DNA of 64,000 nucleotides, taken from contig NZ_JNIV01000010.1 of NCBI RefSeq assembly GCF_000701405.1, positions 1 through 64,000 on the forward strand, given 5' to 3'. A program made the translations under genes and the position numbers. The number at the start of each line of letters is the position of its first letter. The first letter of the stretch is position 1. The notes beneath the pieces were generated by a model. That model searched no databases. It saw nothing but the letters and a program-made list of their open reading frames with translations, and had not been told where the DNA came from. Source of the DNA: Deinococcus marmoris DSM 12784. Its GTDB lineage: Bacteria > Deinococcota > Deinococci > Deinococcales > Deinococcaceae. Shown here one piece after another: positions 1-11,259 of the stretch.

Positions 1-124
1 CAGCAATCGCAGTTCAAGCTCGTCAAGGCGAGCTTGAAGGATCAGGCAATTGGGGCAAAGAGCGTTCTTGATGCGCCTACTCTATCTGATTCCACTCCGC
101 AAGTCCCCCTGCTGAGTAGTTACC
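1..124. other. left-edge intergenic stretch with palindrome
   Basis: No gene can be assigned. Positions 13-22 and 29-38 form a perfect 10-bp inverted repeat with a 6-base loop and no T tract, so it could be a weak terminator or an RNA hairpin. One plus-strand frame is open from the window edge past position 124 with codon use unlike the neighbouring GC-rich genes; it may be the tail of a truncated gene, but nothing recognisable is seen. Confidence 0.3.
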
Positions 125-343
125 TTAGTTGTTCTCTTCTTCCAGGGCCGCCGTGTTGTAGCGGTTCGACAGGATGAAGAACGTCGGTGCCCACAGGCCC
201 ACGAAGATGCCGAAGCGCTCGCCGTGGGACTTTTCCTCGTGGGTCTTGTCGGTGCCGCCCTGGGTGGCCCAGATGATGATCGAGGCGATGATGGACGCGA
301 ATCCGGCGACGCTCAGAAAGTTGGAAATGCTGCGGTTGGACAT
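125..343 (-). CDS. small two-pass membrane protein, unknown function
   Basis: A 72-residue protein that I do not recognise. Two hydrophobic stretches (about residues 8-26 and 45-59) flank a short charged segment rich in Lys, His and Glu, which suggests a membrane hairpin; the tail is acidic (EEENN). The start is the ATG preceded by AGGAGG eight bases upstream; a longer frame reaches further upstream but its extra residues are not protein-like. It is divergent from secA. Function cannot be inferred from the neighbours. Confidence 0.7.
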   Translation of the reverse strand: MSNRSISNFLSVAGFASIIASIIIWATQGGTDKTHEEKSHGERFGIFVGLWAPTFFILSNRYNTAALEEENN

Positions 344-595
344 AGGTGTTGCCTCCTGGTGGGCGCTGGGGTGTCTTGCCGGGCTGACGTTTCCGGTTCC
401 GACTGCACTGTGACCCACTACACCCTCCACATTTGCACGAAGACCGACAGAGGCGGGCAGGAGTGACCTTTATCAGAGGTTGACGCAGGGCAACTTCCGC
501 CTGGGCACAGCGGGGCACAACGCTGAGTCTGGCGCGCTCAGGTTGCCTACGCGCGCCACTGTGAACTTGTGAGGTCATGGTCAGGTCTGGAGCGG

Positions 596-601
596 TATAC
601 T
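596..601 (+). promoter_or_regulatory. -10 box TATACT for secA (leaderless)
   Basis: TATACT lies 8 bases before the ATG of secA and no Shine-Dalgarno sequence is present, so the transcript should begin at or next to the start codon. Confidence 0.6.
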
Positions 602-609
602 TGCTCGTC

Positions 610-3219
<2,610 letters not shown>

Positions 3220-3230
3220 AGCAGACAGAG

Positions 3231-3273
3231 GCAGCGCGGGAAGCAGCGAAAGGTTGCTTCCCGCGTTGCTTTT
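3231..3273 (+). terminator. Rho-independent terminator after secA
   Basis: Fifteen-base arms at 3231-3245 and 3255-3269 pair with one G-T wobble around a 9-base loop, followed by TTTT. Confidence 0.85.
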
Positions 3274-3309
3274 GCTAACGGCCTCCAACAGCGAGAGAGG
3301 GCAGTCGAT

Positions 3310-3954
3310 TCAGGGCATCAGACGTTCGATCTGCCAGCCCTCGCCCTGCCGCGTGTAACGGAAGCGGTCGTGCATGCGGTTGGGACGGCCCTGCCAGAAT
3401 TCCCATTCCTGCACGGTCACGCGGTAGCCGCCCCAGAAGTCCGGGCGGGGAACGGGCTGGCCTTCGGGGAAGCGTTCGTGCAGGGCAGCAAATTTAGCTT
3501 CCAGCGCCTCGCGGTTTTCAATCGGCGCACTCTGCGGATCGCTGGCGTGGGCGGCCAGTTGGCTGTCGCGTGGGCGGACATGGAAATAGTCGTCGGCCTC
3601 GGCATCCGGCACGCGGGCGATAGAGCCGTATGCGCGGACCTGACGCTCCAGTTCGGCCCAGTAGAACAGGAGTTCGGCCTGCGGATTGGCAGCCAGATCG
3701 TGGCCCTTGTGGGACTCGAAATTGGTGTAGAAGGTCAGCCCGCGCTCATCCGCGCCGCGCAGCAGCACCGTGCGGACACTGGGCCGCCCCGAGGCGTCTG
3801 CCGTCGCCAGCGACAGGGCGTAGGGTTCAGGCAACTCAGCCTGCTGTGCGGCATCGAACCAGCCTTTGAACTGCGTCAGAGGATCAGGGTTCAGGTCAGT
3901 CCGCCGCAGCGCGTCGCGGGTATAAGAAATTCGCAGGGAAGTGAGATCGGTCAT
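3310..3954 (-). CDS. pdxH: pyridoxamine 5'-phosphate oxidase
   Basis: FMN enzyme that oxidises pyridoxamine or pyridoxine 5'-phosphate to pyridoxal 5'-phosphate, the last step of B6 synthesis and salvage. The 214-residue length matches the family. Visible family features are [21 protein letters not shown] (FMN binding; read as RTVLLRG then TFYTN), QVRAYG, and the C-terminal block WGGYRVTPE-like sequence [14 protein letters not shown] followed by RMHDRFRY, which carries the substrate-binding Arg residues. The start is the ATG preceded by AGGAG six bases upstream. It is in tandem with mutM, separated by an inverted repeat. Confidence 0.95.
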   Translation of the reverse strand: MTDLTSLRISYTRDALRRTDLNPDPLTQFKGWFDAAQQAELPEPYALSLATADASGRPSVRTVLLRGADERGLTFYTNFESHKGHDLAANPQAELLFYWAELERQVRAYGSIARVPDAEADDYFHVRPRDSQLAAHASDPQSAPIENREALEAKFAALHERFPEGQPVPRPDFWGGYRVTVQEWEFWQGRPNRMHDRFRYTRQGEGWQIERLMP

Positions 3955-3980
3955 GGAAGCTCCTGTGCGCCCGGAGGCGC

Positions 3981-4062
3981 GTCTAAGGGTCAAGGGTCTG
4001 AGAGTCCAGGGAAAGGCGGAAGAGACAGGGGTTGTTAGCCCTTGGACCCTTGACTCTTAGAC
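3981..4062. repeat. inverted repeat between pdxH and mutM, entering mutM 3' end
   Basis: Positions 3981-3998 and 4045-4062 are 18-base near-perfect inverted copies (GTCTAAGGGTCAAGGGTC, one mismatch) around a 46-base spacer. The right arm lies inside the last codons of mutM. The AAGGGTC unit recurs near 63490, so this looks like a dispersed small repeat. Confidence 0.7.
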
Positions 4063-4892
4063 CTCTCTTTGAGCGTCTGACACTTCGGGCAGAAATGCGT
4101 TCCACGCTGGGCCAGCACGATCTTTGCAATGTCGGTGCCGCAGCGGGGGCAGGGCTGGCCGCCTTTGCCGTAGACGTGGTGTTCGAGCTGAAAGAGGCCG
4201 CTCACGCCGTCGTGCTGGCGGTAATTGCCCACGCCGTTGCCCAGGCTACTGCCGCCCGCCTCCACTGCCTTTGCCATGACCTCGCGGATGGCTGTGTACA
4301 GCTTCTTGCCCTCGGCGGAGGTCAGGCGCGTCTGGGCCGGGTGAATCTGGGCCTGCCACAGGCTTTCGTCGGCGTAGATGTTGCCCACCCCGCTGACCGG
4401 CTTCTGGGACAGCAACCACGGCTTGACCGCGCCTGCCTCACGCGCCAGCTTCACGAAATCGGCCTCGTTGAAGTCGTCCGAGAGGGGTTCGGGTCCCATC
4501 GCGGCCAGGGTAGGCATACTTCCGTACTCACCGGGACGGACCACGGCCATCTTTCCGAAGCGGCGCGGATCGTTGAAGAAGAGTTGTTCGCCGTCCTCAG
4601 TGGTCAGGGTCACGCGAGTGTGCGCCCCCGGCTCCAGTCGAAAGCCCCCGGTCATGCCCAGATGAACGATGAATTCCAGATCGTGGGGATCCGCCTCTGC
4701 CGCGTCTGCCGCTGCGAGTTGCAGCATCAGGTACTTGCCGCGCCGGGACAGGCCCTGCACCCGCCGTCCCACCGCCAGATGCGTATCGCGGTACTTGTGC
4801 GGCGCGTCATGTTCGACATTCGCAATGACGCGCCCGCGCAGCAGCGGCTCGATCTTGCGGCGCGTGGTCTCGACTTCCGGCAGCTCTGGCAT
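4035..4892 (-). CDS. mutM: formamidopyrimidine-DNA glycosylase (Fpg/MutM)
   Basis: Base-excision repair enzyme that removes 8-oxoguanine and formamidopyrimidines and nicks the abasic site. The 285-residue protein begins [12 protein letters not shown], where the Pro after the initiator Met is the catalytic nucleophile once Met is removed and Glu3 is also catalytic. It has the conserved HLGMTG strand, the helix-two-turn-helix region around GVGNIYADE and a C-terminal zinc finger (C-x2-C, 16 residues, C-x2-C). This start is required by the chemistry, although the frame extends upstream. The last 12 residues (about [13 protein letters not shown]) are encoded by an intergenic-type repeat and exceed the usual end just after the zinc finger. 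Confidence 0.97.
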   Translation of the reverse strand: MPELPEVETTRRKIEPLLRGRVIANVEHDAPHKYRDTHLAVGRRVQGLSRRGKYLMLQLAAADAAEADPHDLEFIVHLGMTGGFRLEPGAHTRVTLTTEDGEQLFFNDPRRFGKMAVVRPGEYGSMPTLAAMGPEPLSDDFNEADFVKLAREAGAVKPWLLSQKPVSGVGNIYADESLWQAQIHPAQTRLTSAEGKKLYTAIREVMAKAVEAGGSSLGNGVGNYRQHDGVSGLFQLEHHVYGKGGQPCPRCGTDIAKIVLAQRGTHFCPKCQTLKERSKSQGSKG

Positions 4893-4900
4893 ACCCGCCC

Positions 4901-4906
4901 AGCATA
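4901..4906 (-). promoter_or_regulatory. -10 box TATGCT for mutM (leaderless)
   Basis: TATGCT on the minus strand, 8 bases before the catalytically required mutM ATG, with no ribosome binding site. Confidence 0.55.
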
Positions 4907-5088
4907 GCGGCGCGGCTGCGGGGCGAAGGTAGCGAAGGCTCCGGGAAAGGCTCATACGGATTCCGTCTGTTTCGCGCAGAAATCGGGACAGCGCCGATTC
5001 CTGCACTCCACGCCCGGAACCCGTTTTTCTCCTGCTCGCTCTGCTCGGATTTCCAGGCGTTTTCAACACCTTTCAATCGGAGTCCGTA

Positions 5089-5718
5089 TCAGGCCACGTC
5101 TATCTCTTCTAACACCGTCACCACCGGAGCCTCCTGAAACCAGTCCCCGGCCTTGGCACGGTAAGCCTTGTAATGCGCCGAGTCGCGGTGGGCCTGCACG
5201 GCGTCCATATCGCGGTAGCGCTCCTGCACATGCAGGCGCACGGTTCCGGCGTCGTCCTGGCGCAGCAGGTCATAGCGCAGGCAGCCGGGTTCCTGGCGGC
5301 TGCCCTGGACCATGCCCAGCATCTCGCTCAGGACATTCTCGACGTGTTCCGGCGCCACGAAAGTCTTCAGATCCACGCGTTGAAACTGGTCAGGATCACT
5401 GTCGGCCAGACAGACCAGATCAAAGGTGGTCCGGCGGTCCGTCTTCAGGGTGCGGAGTTTCGGATTGGTATTGCTGGAGTAAAATCCCGCCGGATTGGCA
5501 TCGTAAGCCTCATCAGGTGTCCGGTAGCCACCCAGTTTCATCACCTGCCTGACGTTGCTGGTGTCGATCACGAAGAAGTCGATGTAGTCCAGCGTGAGCG
5601 TGGCCGTTTGAGCGGTGATGGTGACCTTCTTCAGATCAGCGTATTGAACGGCAGGAGCAGCCCAGGCCGATGACAGGAAAAACGCCGTGGGCAACAGGAA
5701 CCTGATGATGCTCTTCAT
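5089..5718 (-). CDS. exported antibiotic-biosynthesis-monooxygenase-like protein
   Basis: A 209-residue protein with an N-terminal signal peptide (positive start, hydrophobic stretch, cleavage after about AWA at residue 20). Residues about 110-205 resemble the ABM (dimeric ferredoxin-like) domain: EMLGMVQGSRQEPGCLRYDL, HVQERYRDMDAVQAHRDSAHY. These domains often act in quinone oxidation or haem handling, but the substrate here is unknown. The segment between signal and ABM domain (about residues 25-105) is not recognised. It is divergent from pcp and shares an overlapping promoter with it. Confidence 0.75.
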   Translation of the reverse strand: MKSIIRFLLPTAFFLSSAWAAPAVQYADLKKVTITAQTATLTLDYIDFFVIDTSNVRQVMKLGGYRTPDEAYDANPAGFYSSNTNPKLRTLKTDRRTTFDLVCLADSDPDQFQRVDLKTFVAPEHVENVLSEMLGMVQGSRQEPGCLRYDLLRQDDAGTVRLHVQERYRDMDAVQAHRDSAHYKAYRAKAGDWFQEAPVVTVLEEIDVA

Positions 5719-5724
5719 CCGCTC

Positions 5725-5730
5725 AGCTTA
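5725..5730 (-). promoter_or_regulatory. -10 box TAAGCT, leaderless, minus strand
   Basis: TAAGCT ends 6 bases before the ATG of the exported ABM-like protein. It overlaps by two base pairs the oppositely oriented TACACT of pcp. Confidence 0.55.
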
Positions 5731-5734
5731 CACT
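5729..5734 (+). promoter_or_regulatory. -10 box TACACT for pcp (leaderless)
   Basis: TACACT ends 6 bases before the pcp ATG; the spacing mirrors that of the overlapping minus-strand box. Confidence 0.6.
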
Positions 5735-5740
5735 CGGGCC

Positions 5741-7392
<1,652 letters not shown>

Positions 7393-7419
7393 CTATTCCT
7401 CCGGGAAATTGAGAGCAAC

Positions 7420-7455
7420 AAAAAAAGCCGCGCCGGGATGTTCTCCGGGCGCGGC
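7420..7455 (-). terminator. attenuator terminator in trpS2 leader
   Basis: Minus-strand hairpin: 8 perfect GC pairs (7448-7455 with 7427-7434), extended by two pairs after a bulge, then seven U. It lies between the leader ORF and trpS2, so it can only act to stop transcription before trpS2. Its 5' arm contains CGCCCGG (7445-7451), which can instead pair with an upstream segment. Confidence 0.85.
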
Positions 7456-7485
7456 CTGTCGGTTCGACGGCACAAAAGGAAGGGT

Positions 7486-7504
7486 CACCCGGTCAACTGC
7501 CGGG
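7486..7504 (-). promoter_or_regulatory. alternative hairpin arms 1 and 2 of trpS2 attenuator
   Basis: CCCGG (7500-7504, in leader codons 13-14) can pair with CCGGG (7488-7492, directly after the stop codon). The second arm CCGGGTG (7486-7492) can alternatively pair over 7 bases, one a wobble, with CGCCCGG at 7445-7451 and so break the terminator. This is the 1:2 / 2:3 / 3:4 logic of amino-acid biosynthetic attenuators. Confidence 0.7.
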
Positions 7505-7540
7505 CCACCATGCCTGCGTGTGTGCCTGTTTGAAACTCAT
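7493..7540 (-). CDS. trpS2 leader peptide with tandem Trp codons
   Basis: A 15-codon ORF reading MSFKQAHTQAWWPGS then TGA. Codons 11 and 12 are adjacent TGG codons, in a peptide otherwise too short to be a protein. The ATG is 6 bases after a TATCCT -10 box, so the leader would be translated from the very 5' end. Ribosome stalling at the Trp pair when charged tRNA-Trp is scarce would mask arm 1 and favour the antiterminator. This is inferred from sequence alone; the parallel is the published ribosome-mediated attenuation of the auxiliary trpRS1 gene in Streptomyces coelicolor. Confidence 0.8.
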   Translation of the reverse strand: MSFKQAHTQAWWPGS

Positions 7541-7546
7541 GGGCGG

Positions 7547-7552
7547 AGGATA
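7547..7552 (-). promoter_or_regulatory. -10 box TATCCT for trpS2 leader
   Basis: TATCCT ends 6 bases before the leader-peptide ATG, the same geometry as many other genes in the window. No convincing -35 at 17 bp was found; ATGACA is 21 bp upstream. Confidence 0.65.
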
Positions 7553-7630
7553 GCGCGTGGGCGAGGAGGGGAGTGTCATTCTGATCCTCTGTAGGAGCCT
7601 GGGAGAAAGTCATTCGACGGCGAATGGGCT

Positions 7631-7656
7631 GCTCCCACGGTCAACCCCTCCGCAGC
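7631..7656. repeat. fragment of dispersed intergenic repeat
   Basis: The sequence resembles, in reverse complement, the right end (GAGGGGTTAACCGTGGGAGC) of the larger repeats near 18.5 and 36.4 kb. It lies between the trpS2 promoter and the end of tdh; the rest of this gap is low-complexity ACAACCC-type sequence. Confidence 0.5.
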
Positions 7657-7707
7657 ATCTGGAATGCGCTTTTCCCACACCCGACAACCCACAACCCACA
7701 ACCCAGC

Positions 7708-8739
7708 TCAGCCCTCCCAGTCCAGAATGACCTTGCCGCTCTGGCCGCCCAGCATGGCGTCGAAGCCCTGCTGGAAGTCAGAAATGCCGAAGTGGTGGGT
7801 AATCACCGGGGTCAGATCGAGGCCGGACTGGATCAGGGCCACCATCTTGTACCAGGTCTCGAACATCTCGCGGCCATAGATACCCTGGATGGTCAGCATC
7901 TTGAAGATCACGCTGTCCCAGTCGATGTCCACGCGCCCGGCGGGGATGCCTAGCAGGGCGATCTTGCCGCCGTGATTCATCAACTTCACCATCTGGGCGA
8001 AAGCCGCGCCAGAACCGCTCATTTCAAGGCCCACGTCGAAGCCCTCGGTCATATGCAGTTCGTGCTGCGCGACGGTCCACAGATCCTCACGGGCCACGTT
8101 GACGGCGCGGGTCACGCCCATCTCGCGGGCCAGAGCCAGACGGTACTCGTTGACATCGGTGATGACCACGTTCCGCGCCCCGACATGCCGGGCGACAGCG
8201 GCGGCCATCACGCCAATCGGCCCCGCCCCGGTGATCAGCACGTCCTCGCCCACCAGATCGAACTTCAGGGCGGTGTGGACCGCGTTGCCGAAGGGATCGA
8301 AGATGGCGGCCAGATCGTCGGAGATGTCGTCTGGGAGCTTAAAGGCGTTGAAGGCCGGCAGCACCAGATATTCGGCGAACGAGCCGGGACGCTGCACGCC
8401 CACGCCCTGGGTGTTGCGGCAAAGGTGGCGGCGGCCCGCGCGGCAGTTGCGGCAATGCCCGCAGGTGATGTGACCCTCGCCGCTCACCCGGTCACCAACC
8501 TCAAATCCCCGGACCTCGGACCCCATTCCAGCCACCACACCCACGTATTCGTGGCCCACCACCATCGGCGTGGGCACCGTGCGCTGCGCCCAGTCATCCC
8601 AGTTGTAGATATGTACGTCGGTGCCGCAGATGCTGCTCTTTTTGATGCGGATCAGCAGATCGTTGGGGCCGGGAACGGGCACGTCCGTCCGGGTCAGCCA
8701 GATGCCGGGTTCGGGTTTCAGTTTGCTCAGGGCGCGCAT
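7708..8739 (-). CDS. tdh: L-threonine 3-dehydrogenase
   Basis: Zinc alcohol-dehydrogenase family enzyme that oxidises L-threonine to 2-amino-3-ketobutyrate using NAD. The N-terminus [21 protein letters not shown] aligns with E. coli Tdh, so the internal ATG is chosen over a GTG seven codons upstream, leaving 343 residues (E. coli enzyme 341). Visible are the catalytic-zinc ligands [11 protein letters not shown] and GHEYVG, the structural-zinc cluster C-x2-C-x2-C-x7-C near residues 93-107 and the Rossmann motif [10 protein letters not shown]. The usual partner kbl is not adjacent. Confidence 0.92.
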   Translation of the reverse strand: MRALSKLKPEPGIWLTRTDVPVPGPNDLLIRIKKSSICGTDVHIYNWDDWAQRTVPTPMVVGHEYVGVVAGMGSEVRGFEVGDRVSGEGHITCGHCRNCRAGRRHLCRNTQGVGVQRPGSFAEYLVLPAFNAFKLPDDISDDLAAIFDPFGNAVHTALKFDLVGEDVLITGAGPIGVMAAAVARHVGARNVVITDVNEYRLALAREMGVTRAVNVAREDLWTVAQHELHMTEGFDVGLEMSGSGAAFAQMVKLMNHGGKIALLGIPAGRVDIDWDSVIFKMLTIQGIYGREMFETWYKMVALIQSGLDLTPVITHHFGISDFQQGFDAMLGGQSGKVILDWEG

Positions 8740-8877
8740 GGTGGGAGAGGAAGAGGTCACGCCAGCCGTTTTACTCTCAGTCGGCGCTGTTCGCCGTGAC
8801 CGCGTTCACCAGGGCTGGACACCCGGTCTCAACACTCCCTAAGCCCGGCCCGCTGACAACCGCCGCCCGCAGTGTCG

Positions 8878-8883
8878 TACCCT
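8878..8883 (+). promoter_or_regulatory. -10 box TACCCT, leaderless
   Basis: TACCCT ends 6 bases before the ATG of a 47-codon gene, with no ribosome binding site; this supports the small gene as real. Confidence 0.55.
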
Positions 8884-8889
8884 GACTTC

Positions 8890-9033
8890 ATGATCAAGTA
8901 CCGCAAGCAAAATCCCCTGGAACCCGAAAAGGACTCCGAGGTCACCCTGAACGTCACGCCGCTGCTGTTCTTCGTGGTGGGCTACCTGGCCGTGCGGGCG
9001 CTGATCCGCACCGCGCGCACCTATAGCGAGTAG
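8890..9033 (+). CDS. 47-residue single-pass membrane protein
   Basis: The translation begins MIKYRKQNPLEPEKDSEVT, continues into one hydrophobic helix (about residues 20-37) and ends with a basic then acidic tail (RTARTYSE). It is too short for default gene callers but is supported by a correctly spaced -10 box. Codon use is GC-rich as in its neighbours. Function unknown; topology would be one transmembrane helix. Confidence 0.65.
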   Translation: MIKYRKQNPLEPEKDSEVTLNVTPLLFFVVGYLAVRALIRTARTYSE

Positions 9034-9096
9034 ACCGCAGCCAAGAGACACCCGGGAATGAATATGGGTCTGGCCTTCTGCGGGCGGCCAATCCGT

Positions 9097-9102
9097 TAGG
9101 CT
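9097..9102 (+). promoter_or_regulatory. -10 box TAGGCT, leaderless
   Basis: TAGGCT ends 6 bases before the ATG of the 144-residue hypothetical gene. Confidence 0.6.
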
Positions 9103-9108
9103 AGGCGC

Positions 9109-9543
9109 ATGACCGATGCCAGCAACCCCCAGCAGTTCAAAAGCGCCGCCAGCAACCGTTTTGTCGTCCCCGGCTGGACCAATCTGGTCGAGGGCATGCC
9201 CGACAGTGTGGAAGTCCAGCTCGATCTGGACCAGGCCGATATCGGGCGGGAACAGGCCAGCCTACTCGTCGAGTACTGGGCCACCAACGCCGACATGACC
9301 CTGCAAAGCATTCTGCCCGTGCGGGCCTTCACCACCACCCCCGAAGGCTGGTGCGTGTTCGTGCCCGCGCAGGGGCGGGTGCTGGTGCGCGCCGTCGATC
9401 CGCAGCCCACGCCCCCGGTGCTGGTCAGCCACTGGATCAACATCGATCCGGCCACCCCTGCCGGGACCACCGTGAACGTGAAGGTCAATTTCCCCGGCAA
9501 CGTGCCGAACACCACCAGCAAGAAACTGTCCCTGAACAGCTAG
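9109..9543 (+). CDS. conserved-looking hypothetical protein, 144 aa
   Basis: Soluble protein with no signal peptide or membrane segment and no family I recognise. The predicted content is mostly beta (SVEVQLDLDQ, VLVRAVDP, TTVNVKVNFPG), with Pro-rich turns, compatible with an Ig-like or jelly-roll fold. It starts in leaderless fashion. The next gene downstream (mqnB) is convergent and only 8 bp away, so no operon partner is suggested. Confidence 0.75.
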   Translation: MTDASNPQQFKSAASNRFVVPGWTNLVEGMPDSVEVQLDLDQADIGREQASLLVEYWATNADMTLQSILPVRAFTTTPEGWCVFVPAQGRVLVRAVDPQPTPPVLVSHWINIDPATPAGTTVNVKVNFPGNVPNTTSKKLSLNS

Positions 9544-9551
9544 GCCGGGCT

Positions 9552-10196
9552 TCAACCCCCCAGCTCTTCCCAGACTTCCAGCGCCGCCGCCACGCCCCTC
9601 CGGGTGGCGGCGAGCGCCTGTGGAATCCGCCAGGACGCGCGGTCACGCGGACCCACCGCGTTGCTCACGCCGCGCACTTCCAGCACCGGCACCCCGGCCA
9701 GCAGGGCGGCGTGGGCAATGCCTGCACCCTCCATGCCCTCGGTGAGTGCGCCCGAAAAGCGTTCCTGTAAAGAGGCGGCGGTTTCCAGACTGCCCGTCAC
9801 GCTGCTCAGGGTCAGCAGCGGTCCCAGGCGTGCGCCCGTGCGCCGCGCGACTTCGGGAGCGGCGGCCCAGGTCGAGAAGCGTCCAGCGTGCGGGGCGTCC
9901 GGGAGGATGGACAGCCCCAGCCCGTCAAAATCCAGAAACCGCTCGCCGTCCCACGCTCCCAGATCGGCCTGAACAATCTGGGATGAGAGGGCCAGATCAC
10001 CGGGCAGCAGGCCGGACGACGGATAGGCCCCGCCGATGCCCGCGCTGATGACCAGTCCAGCGTTCTGCTCTTGCAGCGCCCGCGCCGTCGCCATTGCGGC
10101 GGCCACGACGCCCACCCCGGAGACGATCACGCGGGCATTCATATCTAGCAGGCGTTCGGCCTCGGCATGTGTGGCGACGACGATCAGGGGCAGCAT
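9552..10196 (-). CDS. mqnB: futalosine hydrolase (menaquinone synthesis)
   Basis: Nucleosidase that releases hypoxanthine from futalosine to give dehypoxanthine futalosine in the alternative menaquinone pathway. The 214-residue protein has the purine nucleosidase/phosphorylase fold with VSGVGVVAAAMATARAL, SAGIGGAYP and the nucleoside-binding stretch EGMEGAGIAHAA, then EVRGVSNAVGPRDRASW; the last block is typical of MqnB compared with MTA/SAH nucleosidases. A longer open frame runs antisense into the SDR gene, but the start MLPLIVVATHAEAE with its -10 box 7 bases upstream is preferred. MTA/SAH nucleosidase is the main alternative. Confidence 0.8.
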   Translation of the reverse strand: MLPLIVVATHAEAERLLDMNARVIVSGVGVVAAAMATARALQEQNAGLVISAGIGGAYPSSGLLPGDLALSSQIVQADLGAWDGERFLDFDGLGLSILPDAPHAGRFSTWAAAPEVARRTGARLGPLLTLSSVTGSLETAASLQERFSGALTEGMEGAGIAHAALLAGVPVLEVRGVSNAVGPRDRASWRIPQALAATRRGVAAALEVWEELGG

Positions 10197-10203
10197 GGGC
10201 CAC

Positions 10204-10209
10204 AGGGTA
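10204..10209 (-). promoter_or_regulatory. -10 box TACCCT for mqnB (leaderless)
   Basis: TACCCT on the minus strand, 7 bases before the mqnB ATG. Confidence 0.55.
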
Positions 10210-10257
10210 AGGGGTAACGGTGCGGGGCATCTCCCCTTCCCCGCACCGCGCCGGGTG

Positions 10258-10263
10258 TAGCCT
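10258..10263 (+). promoter_or_regulatory. -10 box TAGCCT, leaderless
   Basis: TAGCCT ends 6 bases before the ATG of the SDR gene; it is divergent from the mqnB promoter about 50 bp away. Confidence 0.6.
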
Positions 10264-10269
10264 GCCCGC

Positions 10270-10998
10270 ATGACGTTGTTTCGGCTGGACGGAAAACGCG
10301 CCCTGGTGACGGGCGGCAGCAAGGGCATCGGGCTGGCGGCGGCACATGACCTGATCCGGTTGGGCGCGCAGGTGACACTGGCCGCGCGGCACGAGGACAC
10401 GCTGAAGGCCGCAGCAGACGCCATCGGGGCGCGCTGGGTGGTGGCCGATGTCAGCACGCAGGAGGGCGTCTCAGCCGCCGTGCAGGAGGCAGGTGACGTG
10501 GACATTCTGGTCAGCAACGCGGGCGGCCCCCCACCGGGGAAACCCAGCGAGGTCACTGAGGACGCGTGGCAGGCCGGATACGACACCACCTTCCTCAGCA
10601 CCGTGCGGCTGGCGAACGCGGTGCTGACCGGGATGCGTGAGCGCCAGTGGGGCCGCATTATCGCCGTCACCAGCCTGACAGTGGGGCGGCCCTCGCCCGC
10701 GCTGCCAGTCAGCAACGCCATGCGCGCCGCCGTGACCAACTACCTGCGGACGCTGGCGCTGGAGGTGGCCGCCGATGGCGTGACCTGCAACACGGTTGCG
10801 CCCGGTTACACCGCCACGGACCGCCTGAAAGCCCTGAACAGCAGTCCCGACGACGCCGCCCGCTTGACCGCCCGTATCCCCGCCCGCCGCTTTGGGCAGC
10901 CGAACGAGGTGGGGGCGGCCATCGCCTTTCTGGCCACCCACGAGGCCGCCTATATGACCGGGCAGGAGTTGCTGGTAGACGGCGGCTGGAGCATCTGA
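10270..10998 (+). CDS. SDR-family protein with altered catalytic residues
   Basis: Classical short-chain dehydrogenase fold, 242 residues: cofactor loop TGGSKGIG near residue 14, NAGGPPPG near residue 87 and the C-terminal LVDGGWS. The active site is unusual. After the conserved Ser (VTSLTVG) the expected Tyr-x3-Lys is replaced by Ser-x3-Arg in LPVSNAMRAAV. This matches a known divergent FabG-like subgroup that lacks the standard tetrad, whose reaction is not settled. Annotating it as 3-oxoacyl-ACP reductase would be unsafe. Monocistronic, divergent from mqnB. Confidence 0.85.
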   Translation: MTLFRLDGKRALVTGGSKGIGLAAAHDLIRLGAQVTLAARHEDTLKAAADAIGARWVVADVSTQEGVSAAVQEAGDVDILVSNAGGPPPGKPSEVTEDAWQAGYDTTFLSTVRLANAVLTGMRERQWGRIIAVTSLTVGRPSPALPVSNAMRAAVTNYLRTLALEVAADGVTCNTVAPGYTATDRLKALNSSPDDAARLTARIPARRFGQPNEVGAAIAFLATHEAAYMTGQELLVDGGWSI

Positions 10999-11259
10999 AG
11001 ACAAGCATCGGGAGGGCAGATTGCACGCCAACTGTCACTTGTCCCTGAGCCATTAAGGTTTAATAGGCAATCCGCCCGGCCCGCCGCCGCATATCTACAG
11101 GACAGAGTGAGACCGCTTCACCGTCCGCCCAGTGTTCATAGCAGTCCAGTTCACAGCAGTTGTGCTTCACGCCCCATCCATCCCCGGCAATTCATCCCCT
11201 TCAACAGTAATAAGCACGCCCGGCCACCGCCGCGCCCGGCACGCAAAGGAGCAACACTT
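10999..11259. other. intergenic leader before tatA
   Basis: A stretch of 261 bp without a gene. A weak promoter candidate (TTGTCC, 16 bp, TAATAG) lies near 11039-11066 and would give a 5' untranslated region of about 190 bases before tatA. The leader is C-rich and weakly structured; no riboswitch motif is recognised. Confidence 0.35.

Noticed and set aside
9552..10739. 395-codon version of the mqnB frame
   Set aside because: The extra N-terminal part runs antisense through the SDR gene and its promoter; the nucleosidase domain starts at the ATG at 10196.
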